Assembly: GCF_947503855.1 (NCBI RefSeq)
Contig: NZ_CANNFF010000001.1
Span: 124,001 to 188,000, forward strand
Reading direction: 5' to 3'
DNA: 64,000 nt
Origin: an uncultured Polaribacter sp.
GTDB lineage: Bacteria > Bacteroidota > Bacteroidia > Flavobacteriales > Flavobacteriaceae
A program made the translations under genes and the position numbers. The notes beneath the pieces were generated by a model that was given only the letters and a program-made list of their open reading frames with translations, had not been told where the DNA came from and did not search any database. Positions 1-12,100 of this stretch are shown here, one piece after another. The first letter of the stretch is position 1. Each line of letters begins with the position of its first letter.

Positions 1-1419
<1,419 letters not shown>

Positions 1420-1472
1420 CTAATTATAATTATTATTTGTATTTTGAGATTTAGCATCTCATTTTCAGCTTG

Positions 1473-1480
1473 CAAAGTTA
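1473..1480 (-). promoter_or_regulatory. Candidate -7 box for atpD
   Basis: On the minus strand this reads TAACTTTG, an exact match to the Bacteroidota -7 consensus TAnnTTTG. It lies 59 bases before the atpD start codon. I see no good TTG at -33, so the assignment rests on the -7 box and its position. Confidence 0.45.
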
Positions 1481-1537
1481 ATTCTTTTGATTGAATTTAA
1501 AAAAGTTTTTTTTATATAAACTGTAATATAAATTCAT

Positions 1538-1569
1538 AAAAAAACCTCACCGAATTGGTGAGGTTTTTA
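1538..1569 (-). terminator. Rho-independent terminator downstream of the OmpA/TSP3 gene
   Basis: A perfect 7-bp stem CCTCACC/GGTGAGG (1545-1551 and 1557-1563) with loop GAATT is flanked by A and T runs, so it could work in both directions. It lies 19 bases after the stop of the OmpA-like gene and insulates it from atpD. Confidence 0.85.
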
Positions 1570-1587
1570 TTTAATATATTATTAAAA

Positions 1588-2955
1588 CTATTTCTTGTTA
1601 GATACTTTAATAACAGCTCTTCTATTTTGAGCTCTACCAGCTCTAAATTTATTATCTGCAATTGGTTGTCCTTCTCCATGACCAATAGCTTCTAATCTTG
1701 TAGCATCTACTCCTTTTTTAACTAAATAATCTCTTACAGCAATTGCTCTTTTTTCTGAGATTCTTAAGTTTAATGGTGCAGAACCTAAACTATCAGTATG
1801 GCCTTCTATTATAAATGTAGCATTAGGGTTGTTGTTCATTACTTTACTTATTTCATCTAATTTTGAAGTAACCCCTGGTTTGAAAGAAGTTTTATCTAAG
1901 TTAAATAAAATTGCTTTAGAATAATTTTCTAAAGATGCTTCAGCTTCCTTAGTAATAACTGGTGCAGGACATCCGTTGTTAGACGCAACTCCTGCTTCGT
2001 TAACACATTTATCATCTTTGTCTAACACTCCATCTCCATCAGTATCTGGCCATGGGCAACCTCCATTTGCAACTGGACCTGCTTCGTTAGCACATTTATC
2101 ATTTTTATTGATTACTCCATCTCCATCTGAATCTGGACAACCTTTGTTAGCTTTAGTTCCTTTTTCATTTGGACACATGTCATCCTTATCAGCAACACCG
2201 TCTCCATCAGCATCTGGACAACCGTTCATAGCGGCTAAACCTGCAACATTAGGACAAGCATCATCAGAATCTTTGATTCCATCGCCATCAGCATCTGGAC
2301 AACCATTGAATTCTTCTAATCCTGCAACCTCTGGACAAGCATCAAATTTATCGTATATTCCATCTCCATCAGTATCTTTTCCACCAAATTTTATAACTAA
2401 ACCTAATGAGTGTTGCCAATGATCTTGAACTATGTCATCAAAACCATGTCTAGCTCCTGTATGAAAATTTAAACCTAAATTTTCGTTAAACCAAAAATTA
2501 GCACCTGCTCCAAAAGTTAGCATTCCTGCTCCTTCAGAGTCAACAGAAACATAAGCTCCTCCTAAATGAACATAAGGATCGAACCAAGCTGTCTCACCAA
2601 TTAATCTGTTTACATCATATTTAACTGATGCATCCAAAGCCCAGTATAAAAAATCTGAATCATTTACATTTCTAACTGTTTCAATTTTGTTTAAAGATCC
2701 TGCAAGTTGTAAAGAAAAACCTTTTTCTAAGTATTTCTCAGCAGAGATTCTAGAAATAGAAGGTAATACATTCCAGTCTTCATCAGCCCCTAGTAAATCA
2801 TTAAAGTGGTCTCCATCTGTAACAGAAGTAAAAATAAAGTCCACAGCATTAACACCAAAGCCTACAGCGAATGGGTTGTTTTCATCTTGTGCATTTACGT
2901 TGCTAATTGTTACCAACGCAAACAAAGCTATCACAGCTAATTTTAATCGTTTCAT
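1588..2955 (-). CDS. OmpA-family outer-membrane protein with thrombospondin type 3 repeats
   Basis: This is a 455-residue outer-membrane protein that should tether the membrane to peptidoglycan. A signal peptide ends at NVNAQ (about residue 23). A predicted beta-barrel runs to about residue 192. Five calcium-binding TSP3 repeats of the form DxDGDG...D.CP follow (about 195-332). The C-terminal OmpA domain carries [17 protein letters not shown] and RRAVIKV. The Asp-rich repeats are repetitive in DNA, which explains the long antisense open frame over them. I chose the ATG at 2955 over an in-frame TTG two codons earlier because a signal peptide starting [10 protein letters not shown] is more natural. 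It has its own promoter and terminator and is likely a single-gene transcript. Confidence 0.93.
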   Translation of the reverse strand: MKRLKLAVIALFALVTISNVNAQDENNPFAVGFGVNAVDFIFTSVTDGDHFNDLLGADEDWNVLPSISRISAEKYLEKGFSLQLAGSLNKIETVRNVNDSDFLYWALDASVKYDVNRLIGETAWFDPYVHLGGAYVSVDSEGAGMLTFGAGANFWFNENLGLNFHTGARHGFDDIVQDHWQHSLGLVIKFGGKDTDGDGIYDKFDACPEVAGLEEFNGCPDADGDGIKDSDDACPNVAGLAAMNGCPDADGDGVADKDDMCPNEKGTKANKGCPDSDGDGVINKNDKCANEAGPVANGGCPWPDTDGDGVLDKDDKCVNEAGVASNNGCPAPVITKEAEASLENYSKAILFNLDKTSFKPGVTSKLDEISKVMNNNPNATFIIEGHTDSLGSAPLNLRISEKRAIAVRDYLVKKGVDATRLEAIGHGEGQPIADNKFRAGRAQNRRAVIKVSNKK

Positions 2956-2993
2956 TATCAAATTTTTAAATTAAAAGTTTGTTATTTTAAAGG

Positions 2994-3023
2994 CAAAAGT
3001 AAGTTGTTAAAACTTATCTGCAA
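2994..3023 (-). promoter_or_regulatory. Bacteroidota-type promoter of the OmpA-like gene
   Basis: On the minus strand TTTTG (TTG at 3023-3021) is followed after exactly 19 bases by TACTTTTG (3001-2994). This fits the sigma-ABfr consensus TTG-N19-TAnnTTTG. The start codon lies 38 bases downstream. It is the clearest complete promoter in the window and suits a highly expressed porin. Confidence 0.75.
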
Positions 3024-3069
3024 AATCAAATCTACAAAAAGTTAAAAAAAAACACAAATTTTACAGTTC

Positions 3070-4263
3070 TTATATTATTTTTAATTCTTTTCCTACTTTG
3101 ATAAAAGCGTTTATAGCTTTATCTAAATGTGCTTTATTATGTGCTGCAGAAAGTTGTACTCGTATTCTTGCTTTTTCTTTAGGAACCACCGGAAAAAAGA
3201 AACCTATTACATAAATACCTTCATTTAAGAGTTTATTTGCCATAGTTTGAGAGAGTTTTGCATCATATAACATAACCGGCACAATAGCAGCATCTGCCCC
3301 AACTAAATCGAAACCTGCTTTTTCCATTTCTGTTCTAAAGTAGTTTGTATTCCATTCTAATTTATCTCGTAAAGTTGTATCATTTGCTATTAAATCAAAT
3401 ACTTTTAGAGAAGCCCCAACAATTGCAGGTGCTAAAGAATTAGAAAATAAATAAGGTCTAGAACGTTGTCTTAGAATTTCTATAATTTCTTTCTTACCAG
3501 TAGTATAACCACCCATAGCACCACCTAGAGCTTTTCCTAAGGTCCCTGTTACGATATCTACTCGATCCATTACATTTTTTAATTCTACAGTTCCACGACC
3601 TGTTTTACCAATAAAACCTGTTGCATGACATTCATCTACCATTACCAAAGCATCATATTTGTCTGCTAAATCACAAATTTCATCTAGTTTTGCTACAATT
3701 CCATCCATAGAAAAAACTCCATCTGTAACAATAATTTTAAATCGATGATTTTGTTTATTGGCTTCAATTAACTGTTCTTCTAAAGAAGTCATATCGTTAT
3801 TATTATAACGATAACGTGCAGACTTACAAAGACGAACCCCATCTATTATTGAAGCATGATTTAAACTATCTGAAATTATAGCATCTTCTTTTGTTAAAAG
3901 TGGTTCAAAAACACCCCCATTGGCATCAAAACAAGCCGCATACAAAATGGTATCTTCTGTAGTATAAAAGTTGGCAATTTTTTGTTCTAATTGTTTATGA
4001 ATATCTTGTGTACCACAAATAAAACGAACTGAGGACATACCAAAACCATGTGAATCTAAAGTGTCTTTTGCAGCTTGAATAACTTCTGGATGATTAGATA
4101 ACCCTAAATAATTATTGGCACAAAAATTAATTACTTCTTCTCCTGTAGAAATTTTAATAACTGCATCTTGTGAAGATGTAATAATTCTTTCAGATTTATA
4201 CAAACCTGCTTCCTCAATTTCTTGAAGTTGTTTTTTTAAAGTATCTTTAATTTTTCCGTACAT
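3070..4263 (-). CDS. kbl: Glycine C-acetyltransferase (2-amino-3-ketobutyrate CoA ligase)
   Basis: This PLP enzyme cleaves 2-amino-3-ketobutyrate with CoA into glycine and acetyl-CoA, the second step of threonine breakdown through threonine dehydrogenase. It is a 397-residue protein of the alpha-oxoamine synthase family. The PLP lysine is K244 in [10 protein letters not shown], the same number as in the E. coli enzyme. [15 protein letters not shown] (about 210-224) and SVRFICGTQ (78-86) are also typical. The length and the ATG start at 4263 match the family. No threonine dehydrogenase gene lies next to it. A -7 box TAACTTTG at 4292-4285 suggests its own promoter, in the gap after the helicase gene. 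8-amino-7-oxononanoate synthase is a homologue but fits less well. Confidence 0.93.
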   Translation of the reverse strand: MYGKIKDTLKKQLQEIEEAGLYKSERIITSSQDAVIKISTGEEVINFCANNYLGLSNHPEVIQAAKDTLDSHGFGMSSVRFICGTQDIHKQLEQKIANFYTTEDTILYAACFDANGGVFEPLLTKEDAIISDSLNHASIIDGVRLCKSARYRYNNNDMTSLEEQLIEANKQNHRFKIIVTDGVFSMDGIVAKLDEICDLADKYDALVMVDECHATGFIGKTGRGTVELKNVMDRVDIVTGTLGKALGGAMGGYTTGKKEIIEILRQRSRPYLFSNSLAPAIVGASLKVFDLIANDTTLRDKLEWNTNYFRTEMEKAGFDLVGADAAIVPVMLYDAKLSQTMANKLLNEGIYVIGFFFPVVPKEKARIRVQLSAAHNKAHLDKAINAFIKVGKELKII

Positions 4264-4284
4264 TTTTTATCAATTTAACAAATG

Positions 4285-4292
4285 CAAAGTTA
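4285..4292 (-). promoter_or_regulatory. Candidate -7 box for kbl
   Basis: The minus strand reads TAACTTTG, matching TAnnTTTG. It lies 21 bases before the kbl ATG, a usual distance for a short leader. No convincing -33 TTG was found. Confidence 0.4.
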
Positions 4293-4311
4293 CAAAGTTT
4301 ATTTTCTTTAG

Positions 4312-7300
4312 TTAAACCTCAACAATATCAATTTTATCATTTAGATAAATTAATATTTTTTTCTCCACTTCAAAATCCATAGATTTTAGTATTCTTTCGT
4401 ATTTTAATAGTTGTTGATGATGTTCTTTAGAAGGATTTCCGGTTTTGTAATCTATAATTACAACATTATCACCAGAAAAAACCAACCTATCTGGAATGAT
4501 AATTTGATTGTCTACATCTACAATTTCTCTTTCGTTGAAAACAGTAACATCCTTAGAAAAATAATTTGCTAGTTTTGGATGACTTACAAGACTATTTATT
4601 AATTCTTTTAAAAAACTTAATTGATTCTCATTTATAAAACCTTGCTGATGGTATTGTTTCAAAACATTATCAACATCTGATTTTATATATATTTTTGATA
4701 AAATTTCATGAAATAAATTTCCAAAATCGATAGCTTTTCCTTGAGTTGTATTCCATAATTTAGAGGCACTTGCCAATAAAACTATATGGTGCTCTTGCCA
4801 AGGAGTAGAAATAAATTTTTGGTGAATTTCTGTACTAGATATTTCTTTTTCTTTCTTTTTTATTCTTTTAACATCTCCAAAAGTATATTCTAAACGATTT
4901 TCTTGCCAAAGATTTTGCTCTTTTAAGTAATTGATAAAAATACCTGAATAATGATTTAAATTTTCTACACCTTTTGATGAAATTTTGTTTTCTGTAATCA
5001 CATACAATTGCTCTACAGCTCTAGTTAATGCAACATATAATAAGTTAAAATTATCTAGTTCTAACTCTTCTCTTTGCAGATTATAAAGCTCTAAACCTCT
5101 TTCATTTATTAATGAAATATCTTTTTTAAAGTCGATTAAAAGTTCTTTAAAATTATAATTGTCTGGCAAACTATTAAACCATACTTTGGGGTTAATTTGA
5201 TTATATATATCTACATCACAAGGAAAAATAACAACAGGAAACTCTAATCCTTTAGATTTATGAATGGTCATAATTTGAACAGCATCTGAATTTTCTGAAG
5301 CCACAATGCTTAATTTGTCCTTTTTAAGATTCCAAAAATCTAAAAAATCTCCAATGTCTGTTGCTTTTCTTTGCTGTTCTAAAACAACATCTAAAAAAAA
5401 CTGAATATAAGCATTTGAGGAGTTTACCAAATGAAAGCCTCTAATAATTTCTTCAATTTTTTCGTAAAAAGGGATTGCCTGAAAAACCTTAAAATCGAAA
5501 GATATTCCAAATGTTTTTAATGCTGTAAAAATTTCAGTGTTTGAATATTTGATAAAATTATTAAAAAAATCACTTTTTGATTCTTTTACCTTTAAATGAT
5601 CATATAAAAAATATAAAACTTCAAACCTTTTTTCTTGGTCGTTTGCATTTTGTATAATTTCTAGAATATTAATAATAAACTTAATAGTAGCATTGTTATT
5701 AAGTAACAAAGTTTCAGACGAAACAATAGAAACACCTTTCTCTGAAAGGTAATCTGCTAGTGCAATTCCGTCTTTTTTTGTTCTTGTTAAAACACAAATT
5801 TCATTTAAATAAAAATCATCTTTTAAAGCGTCTATTTGTGCGAATACTTTTCTTGGATATTTTAGTTTCTCATCTTCTCTATCATCTTCTTTATCTAAAA
5901 AAGACAACGATACAAAACCTCCTTTTTTAGTATTTTCTAATTGAGTGTTTCCTTCTAAAAACAGATTCCTATAAGAAGTATTTTGAAGAAAATTAGCAGT
6001 ATGCTGAAAAAACGAATTATTAAAATTAATAATTTCTGAAAAACTCCTAAAATTGGTTTCTAAATTTTGTTTGTTTTTAGCTACTTGAAACGGATTTTTT
6101 TCTCCAGAACCTAACTCGATAAATTGTTCTGCTTTTCCGCCTCGCCATCTATAAATGGCTTGTTTACCATCACCAACCAAGAGTAATTTGCTGTTTTCTT
6201 GCGCCAAGGCATTATCTATTAACGGAATTAAATTTTGCCATTGCAACACAGACGTATCTTGCATTTCATCTATAAAATAATGCTGAAAACGTTGCCCAAT
6301 CCTTTCGTAGATAAAAGGTGCTGGTTGGTCTTTAATATTATCTGAAATTAGTTGATTAAACTCTGCATTTAGCCGAATATTATTATCTTCTTTAATTGTA
6401 TTTAGCTCAGAATTTATATTATTTAAAACTGCTAAAGGTATAATGCTTTTTAAGGTGATTTTATTTAATAAATAGTTAGAAAATGTTTTATTATATAAAT
6501 CTTTAGATTGATAATAATAATCTTTAAGATTTTCTGAAACACCATCTATAACATCTTTAATTTGTGCGTCAGTTTTTGCCGCATAGAGATTTTTTGATTC
6601 TTCTATGGTTTTGTTTAAACGTCCATCAAACTTTAAGTCGTTACTTTTTAAAAATTTTAAGTTACCTAGTTTTATAAAGTGTTTTGGATATTCGCCTGAA
6701 TAACTAAAATCTGAATTATCGATACCATTATCTGCTATAAACTTTAAAACCTCATCAGATAAAATCTTATACTCTTGCTCAATTTTAGCATTTGCTTCTT
6801 GCAATTTATTTTTTAGGCTGAAAAAGTCTTCTAATTCTTTATCGGCTAATTCTCTAAAATGTTTTACATCATCTTCGTTTAATAAAATTCTAGCAAAATT
6901 GTTCAGATCTTTAGAAATATCCCAAGATTTGTCATCATCTATTTTATCTAAAGAATAATCTATTAACAAGTTGGTCAATTTTTTATCTGTTCCAATTTTA
7001 GAAAGCAAAACATCTACAGCTTCGTTTAAAAGAGAAACAGCATCCATTTCTACTTCAAAATTTAGTGGTAACCCTAAATCATATGCAAAATTTTTGATGA
7101 CTTTATGCGTAAAACTATCTATAGTAGTTATCGAAAAAGCAGCATAATTTTGCAAGATAGCTTCTAGTATTTTTTTACTACGTTCTTTTACAGTTGCTTT
7201 ATCTAAAGTGGTTTCTTCTAAAATTTTGGCATATATATCTGTGGTGTTTCCATTAGAAATTTCTTCTAAATTATATAACACACGTTCTTTCATTTCGCCA

Positions 7301-7455
7301 GCTGCTTTGTTGGTAAAGGTAACTGCCAATACTTTTTGAAAATCAAAAATATCTTCTGTAGTTAGTAATACTTTTAAATACTCTTTTACAAGTGTAAATG
7401 TTTTACCACTTCCTGCAGAAGCATTGTAAACCTGAAAAGTTGATTGTTTTTGCAC
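4312..7455 (-). CDS. UvrD/RecB-type helicase with C-terminal PD-(D/E)XK nuclease (AddA-like)
   Basis: A 1047-residue superfamily 1A DNA helicase fused to a RecB-type nuclease, expected to process double-strand breaks. Helicase motifs in order: Walker A ASAGSGKTFTLV near residue 14, motif Ia AVTFTNKAAGEMKERV, motif II YFIDEMQDTSVLQW near 392, VGDGKQAIYRWRGG, motif V TIHKSKGLEFPVV, and motif VI LYVALTRAVEQLYV. The nuclease core is IIPDRLVF then VIIDYKTGN near the C-terminus, with the D...DYK catalytic pattern. The start is a GTG at 7455: an in-frame stop lies upstream with no ATG between, and the P-loop is close to the N-terminus as in relatives. No AddB-like partner is present nearby. It overlaps neither neighbour; kbl follows on the same strand. 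Confidence 0.88.
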   Translation of the reverse strand: MQKQSTFQVYNASAGSGKTFTLVKEYLKVLLTTEDIFDFQKVLAVTFTNKAAGEMKERVLYNLEEISNGNTTDIYAKILEETTLDKATVKERSKKILEAILQNYAAFSITTIDSFTHKVIKNFAYDLGLPLNFEVEMDAVSLLNEAVDVLLSKIGTDKKLTNLLIDYSLDKIDDDKSWDISKDLNNFARILLNEDDVKHFRELADKELEDFFSLKNKLQEANAKIEQEYKILSDEVLKFIADNGIDNSDFSYSGEYPKHFIKLGNLKFLKSNDLKFDGRLNKTIEESKNLYAAKTDAQIKDVIDGVSENLKDYYYQSKDLYNKTFSNYLLNKITLKSIIPLAVLNNINSELNTIKEDNNIRLNAEFNQLISDNIKDQPAPFIYERIGQRFQHYFIDEMQDTSVLQWQNLIPLIDNALAQENSKLLLVGDGKQAIYRWRGGKAEQFIELGSGEKNPFQVAKNKQNLETNFRSFSEIINFNNSFFQHTANFLQNTSYRNLFLEGNTQLENTKKGGFVSLSFLDKEDDREDEKLKYPRKVFAQIDALKDDFYLNEICVLTRTKKDGIALADYLSEKGVSIVSSETLLLNNNATIKFIINILEIIQNANDQEKRFEVLYFLYDHLKVKESKSDFFNNFIKYSNTEIFTALKTFGISFDFKVFQAIPFYEKIEEIIRGFHLVNSSNAYIQFFLDVVLEQQRKATDIGDFLDFWNLKKDKLSIVASENSDAVQIMTIHKSKGLEFPVVIFPCDVDIYNQINPKVWFNSLPDNYNFKELLIDFKKDISLINERGLELYNLQREELELDNFNLLYVALTRAVEQLYVITENKISSKGVENLNHYSGIFINYLKEQNLWQENRLEYTFGDVKRIKKKEKEISSTEIHQKFISTPWQEHHIVLLASASKLWNTTQGKAIDFGNLFHEILSKIYIKSDVDNVLKQYHQQGFINENQLSFLKELINSLVSHPKLANYFSKDVTVFNEREIVDVDNQIIIPDRLVFSGDNVVIIDYKTGNPSKEHHQQLLKYERILKSMDFEVEKKILIYLNDKIDIVEV

Positions 7456-7479
7456 AGAATTATTTTTACTGCAAAATAC

Positions 7480-7509
7480 AAAAAGCCAAACAGTTTTTGT
7501 TTGGCTTTC
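7480..7509 (-). terminator. Rho-independent terminator after the ZIP transporter gene
   Basis: A perfect stem GCCAAAC/GTTTGGC (7485-7491 and 7499-7505) with an AT-rich loop is followed on the minus strand by TTTTTGTATTTT. It sits between the end of the metal-transport operon and the start of the helicase gene. Confidence 0.75.
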
Positions 7510-7530
7510 TGATTATTTTTTTACTAGATA

Positions 7531-8367
7531 CTATCCTAACCCTACATCTAAAGACATCATTACAATAAAACCACCTATAAAACCAAGTGTAGCAATATCT
7601 GTGTATTTGTCTCTCTGTGTTTCTGGTATTACTTCTTCTACAACTACAAAAATCATTGCACCAGCTGCAAACGCCAAAGCATAAGGTAAAATTGGTGTAA
7701 AAAATGATACTGCTAGGGCACCTAAAACTGCAGCAATTGGCTCTACAATTGCAGATAGTTGACCATACCAAAAACTTTTAAATCTAGCCATACCTTGTCT
7801 TCTTAAAGGCATTGCTACTGCAAAACCTTCTGGAAAATTCTGAATTCCAATACCAATTGCTAAAGAAATGGCCGCAATAATCATTTCTGCTTGTTCTACA
7901 CCCACCAAAGTAGAAGCAGCTCCAAACAATACACCTACAGCTAAACCTTCTGGAATGTTGTGTAAAGTAATTGCTAAGACTAACAATGTAGTTCTATGTA
8001 AATCTGTTTTTACACCTTCTTTTTCATTTTCTTTAAAATTAATGTGTAAATGAGGTAAAATTTTATCCATTCCAAAAAGTGCAATGGCACCTAAAGCAAA
8101 ACCAATGGCAGATGGCAATACTTTTACAAAACCTTCTCCAGGACTGTTTTCTATAGCTGGCGCTAATAAACTCCAAAAACTTGCAGCAACCATTACACCT
8201 CCAGTAAAACCTAGCATACCATCTAAAACAGCCCTGTTCATTTTCTTAAAGAAAAATACCAAAGCAGCTCCTGCTGCTGTTAAACCCCAGGTAAAAAGCG
8301 ATGCATATAAGGCTGCTAAAATTGGGTGCTCTTTGCCAAACTCGACTAATTGACTAAATAAACTCAT
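7531..8367 (-). CDS. ZIP-family divalent metal transporter
   Basis: A 278-residue inner-membrane ZIP transporter (ZupT/GufA-like) that imports zinc, manganese or iron into the cytoplasm. It has about eight hydrophobic segments. The two metal-site helices are clear: HNIPEGLAVG (TM4, near residue 136) and QNFPEGFAVAMPL (TM5, near 176). A His-containing cytoplasmic stretch, HLHINF, lies before TM4. The ATG at 8367 overlaps the stop of the upstream regulator in an ATGA arrangement, so the two genes are translationally coupled. Pairing with a DtxR/MntR-type regulator suggests manganese or iron, but the substrate cannot be read from the sequence. Confidence 0.9.
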   Translation of the reverse strand: MSLFSQLVEFGKEHPILAALYASLFTWGLTAAGAALVFFFKKMNRAVLDGMLGFTGGVMVAASFWSLLAPAIENSPGEGFVKVLPSAIGFALGAIALFGMDKILPHLHINFKENEKEGVKTDLHRTTLLVLAITLHNIPEGLAVGVLFGAASTLVGVEQAEMIIAAISLAIGIGIQNFPEGFAVAMPLRRQGMARFKSFWYGQLSAIVEPIAAVLGALAVSFFTPILPYALAFAAGAMIFVVVEEVIPETQRDKYTDIATLGFIGGFIVMMSLDVGLG

Positions 8368-9020
8368 GATTTTTGAATGTATAAATTGTTTGCTATTTTA
8401 TTAGAAATAGATAACTTCTTATTTTCTATTAAAATTGATAGAGAATTATCAAACTCTTCTTTGTCTAAAACTGTTATTTTTTTACCAAGTTTGATGCCTT
8501 TTTTGTCTAAAAATTGTAAAAATTCTGATGAGGAATCATTTACACCTACACAAATTCCGCATTCATTTTTTAATAAAGTAGATAGCAAACTTTTTTCTAT
8601 GGTTTTTAAATTTCCATCTGCATCTGGTATTGGATCTCCATGAGGATCATGTGTTGGAAAACCTAAAAAACTATCTAACTGATGGATTAATTTAGGAGAT
8701 TTAATATGTTCTAACTGCTCTGCAACATCATGCACTTCATCCCAAGAAAAATTTAATTTTTCTACTAAAAAAACTTCCCACAACCTGTGTTTTCTCACAA
8801 TATTTGCGGCTGTTTTTTTACCAAAACCTGTTAATGTAACCCCTTTATATTTTTTATAAGCCAATACTTTTTTATCAGATAATTTTTTAATCATGTCTGT
8901 TACAGAAGAGGCTTTGGTTTGTAATTGATTAGAAATTGCATTGGTACTTATACCATTGCTAGTTTCTAATGATAAATGATAGATTGTTTTTAAATAATTC
9001 TCTTCAGAAAGTGTAAACAT
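8364..9020 (-). CDS. DtxR/MntR-family metal-dependent transcriptional regulator
   Basis: A 218-residue metalloregulator. The N-terminal winged helix contains SEENYLKTIYHL and STNAISNQLQTKASSVTDMIKKL. The metal-binding and dimerisation domain includes the motifs EVHDVAEQLEHIKSPKL and PTHDPHGDPIP (about 114-135), where His and Asp ligands sit. The C-terminus looks like an FeoA/SH3-like domain. When bound to Mn(II) or Fe(II), such proteins repress metal uptake. It is the first gene of a two-gene operon with the ZIP transporter. A 10-bp inverted repeat in its own upstream region is a good candidate operator. Confidence 0.92.
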   Translation of the reverse strand: MFTLSEENYLKTIYHLSLETSNGISTNAISNQLQTKASSVTDMIKKLSDKKVLAYKKYKGVTLTGFGKKTAANIVRKHRLWEVFLVEKLNFSWDEVHDVAEQLEHIKSPKLIHQLDSFLGFPTHDPHGDPIPDADGNLKTIEKSLLSTLLKNECGICVGVNDSSSEFLQFLDKKGIKLGKKITVLDKEEFDNSLSILIENKKLSISNKIANNLYIQKS

Positions 9021-9038
9021 TATAAAAAAATTGTGCTA

Positions 9039-9046
9039 CAAATATA
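9039..9046 (-). promoter_or_regulatory. Candidate -7 box of the metalloregulator/ZIP operon
   Basis: The minus strand reads TATATTTG, a perfect TAnnTTTG match 18 bases before the ATG of the regulator. The candidate operator begins about 22 bases further upstream. Confidence 0.5.
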
Positions 9047-9068
9047 TACTTTTTATTTAAATGAAAAC

Positions 9069-9094
9069 ATATTTTTAGATAAGACTAAAAATAT
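9069..9094. promoter_or_regulatory. Inverted repeat, candidate DtxR/MntR-type operator
   Basis: A perfect 10-bp inverted repeat ATATTTTTAG-N6-CTAAAAATAT (26 bp) lies between the divergent regulator and mfd starts. The half-site TTTTTAG resembles the AT-rich arms of DtxR-family operators. It would cover the -33 region of the regulator promoter, and it also abuts a TACATTTG box (9098-9105) pointing toward mfd. Autoregulation is an inference from position and symmetry. Confidence 0.5.
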
Positions 9095-9198
9095 AATTAC
9101 ATTTGTAAAAATATTATTTTACGATTCGCTAATGAAAATTCATTTTATTTTCTGCTTTTTATTAATATACATGTTACATTTGCACAAAACTTAGTACG

Positions 9199-12100
9199 TT
9201 GAGTAAGCAGAATATTGTAAATCAATACCAAAAATCTGCGTTAGTAGCGCAGATAAATTCACAACTTCAACAAGAACAAAACCATTTTCAAATTAAGAAT
9301 TTGGCAGGATCTTCGTTGTCTTTTGTGATCTCAGAAACTTTTAAAAAAGCAGACAAACCTTACCTTTTAATTTTTAATGACAAAGAAGAAGCTGCCTATT
9401 ATTTAAACGATTTAGAACAACTTTTAGGCGATAAAAACGTACTATTTTATCCCGGTTCTTATAGAAGACCTTATCAAATAGAAGAAACAGACAATGCCAA
9501 TGTTTTATTACGTTCTGAGGTTTTAAATAGAATAAACTCTAGAAAAAAACCGGCTGTAATTGTTACCTATCCAACTGCTTTGTTTGAAAAAGTAGTTACC
9601 AAAAAAGAGCTAGAAAAAAGTACTTTAAAAGTGACTGTTGGCGAAAAGTTATCGTTAGATTTTGTAAACGAAATTTTATTTGAATATAAATTTAAACGAG
9701 TAGATTTTGTTACAGAACCAGGAGATTTTTCTGTAAGAGGTGGTATTGTAGATGTGTTTTCTTTTTCTAACGATGAGCCCTACAGAATAGAGTTTTTTGG
9801 TGATGAAATTGACAGTATTAGAACTTTTGATGTAGAAACACAACTGTCTAAAGAGAAACTGAAAAAAGTTTCTATAATGCCCAATGTAGAAAATAAAACT
9901 TTAGAAGAAAATAGAGAAAGTTTTCTTAAATATATTTCTTCTAAAACTGCCGTATTTGTAAAAAATCAAGCTTTACTTACGGGTAATTTAGATAAGTTTT
10001 ACAAAAAAGCAGAAGATGCTTTTTTAACTTTATCTAAAGAAATAAAACACGCAAAACCCAACGAATTGTTTTGCGATGGTAATTTTATTTTAAAACAGTT
10101 ACAAGATTTTACAATCGTTAATTTTGAGGCTAATCCACATTCAGAAGTTGTTACAGCATCCAATAAAATTCTAGATTTTAATACAAATCTACAACCCTCA
10201 TTCAATAAAAATTTTAATTTATTAATAAACAATTTAGAAGAATACCATAAAGCTGGTTTTACCAATTATATTTTTTGTGCAAACGAACAACAAGCAAAAC
10301 GTTTTCATGATATTTTTGATGATTCTGAAAAACAAGTTCATTATGAAACTATTGTTTTTCCTTTATACCAAGGCTTTGTTGATGTAGATAATAAAATGGT
10401 TTGTTATACAGATCATCAAATTTTTGAACGTTACCATAAATTCCGATTAAAAAATGGTTATGCAAAAAAACAAGCCATTACACTCCAGGAATTAAACAAA
10501 CTAGAAATTGGCGATTACGTAACGCACATGGATCATGGAATTGGAAAATTTGGTGGTTTGCAAAAAATTGATGTGCAAGGTAAAAAGCAAGAAGCCATAA
10601 AATTGGTGTATGGAGAACGTGATATTTTATATGTAAGCATTCACTCTTTGCACAAAATTTCTAAATTTAATGGAAAGGACGGAAAAGCACCTAAAATTTA
10701 TAAATTAGGTTCTGGTGCTTGGAAAAAAATAAAACAAAAAACCAAAGCTAGAGTTAAACATGTTGCGTTTAATTTAATTCAATTATATGCGAAAAGAAAA
10801 CTCCAAAAAGGTTTTGCTTTTGGGCCAGATACGCATATACAGCATGAGTTAGAAGGTAGTTTTATGTATGAAGATACGCCAGATCAATTTACAGCTACAC
10901 AAGATGTAAAAACAGATATGGAAAAAGAACAACCTATGGACAGGTTGGTTTGTGGCGATGTGGGTTTTGGTAAAACAGAAGTTGCTGTAAGAGCTGCATT
11001 TAAAGCGGTTGACAATGGAAAACAAGTAGCCATTTTAGTACCAACAACTATTTTAGCTTTTCAACATTACAAAACGTTTTCTGAACGTTTAAAAGATTTC
11101 CCTGTTAAGATAGATTATCTAAATAGATTTAGAACTACCAAACAAAAAACAGCCGCAATTGATGGTGTAAATAGTGGTGCTGTAGATATTATTATTGGTA
11201 CACATCAGTTGACAAATCAACGTATAAAATTTAAAGATTTAGGGCTTTTAATTATTGATGAAGAGCAAAAATTTGGAGTTGCTGTAAAAGATAAATTGAA
11301 AACTTTAAAAGAAAATGTAGACACCTTAACCTTAACGGCAACACCCATACCAAGAACGTTGCAATTTAGTTTAATGGCTGCTAGAGATTTATCTGTTATA
11401 AAAACCCCACCACCAAACAGACACCCAATAGAAAGTCATGTAATTCGTTTTGGCGAAGAAATGATTAGAGATGCCATTTCTTACGAAATTTCTAGAGGAG
11501 GACAAGTTTTCTTTATTCATAACCGAATAGAAAACATAAAAGAAGTAGCTGGTTTGTTGCAAAGGTTAGTGCCTTCTGCAAAAATTGGTATTGGTCATGG
11601 GCAAATGGAAGGCAAAAAACTAGAGGAATTAATGCTTGGTTTTATGAATGGTGATTTTGACGTTTTGGTATCTACCACCATTATAGAAAGTGGTTTAGAT
11701 GTACCTAATGCCAACACCATTTTTATTAATAATGCCAATAATTTTGGTTTGTCTGATTTACATCAAATGCGAGGAAGAGTTGGGCGCTCTAACAAAAAAG
11801 CGTTCTGTTATTTTATTACGCCTCCCTATCATATGATGACAGATGATGCCAGAAAACGTATTGAAGCACTCGTTTTATTTTCTGATTTAGGTAGCGGAAT
11901 TAACATTGCCATGAAAGATTTAGAAATACGTGGTGCTGGAGATTTATTGGGTGGAGAACAAAGTGGTTTTATTAATGATATTGGTTTTGATACCTATCAA
12001 AAAATATTGCAAGAGGCTATAGAAGAATTAAAAGAAAATGAGTTTAAAGAACTTTATCCAACAGACACTTCTAAACCCAAAGAGTTTGTAAAAGAGGTGC

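Noticed and set aside
1990..2380. Regularly spaced repeated DNA resembling a repeat array
   Set aside because: The repeats are the coding sequence of calcium-binding TSP3 units, in frame and imperfect, not CRISPR repeats with spacers.
1976..2422. Long plus-strand open frame rich in Ser and Pro with repeats
   Set aside because: It is antisense to the TSP3 repeats of the OmpA-like gene; its repeats mirror the DxDGDG codons. No promoter or homology supports it.
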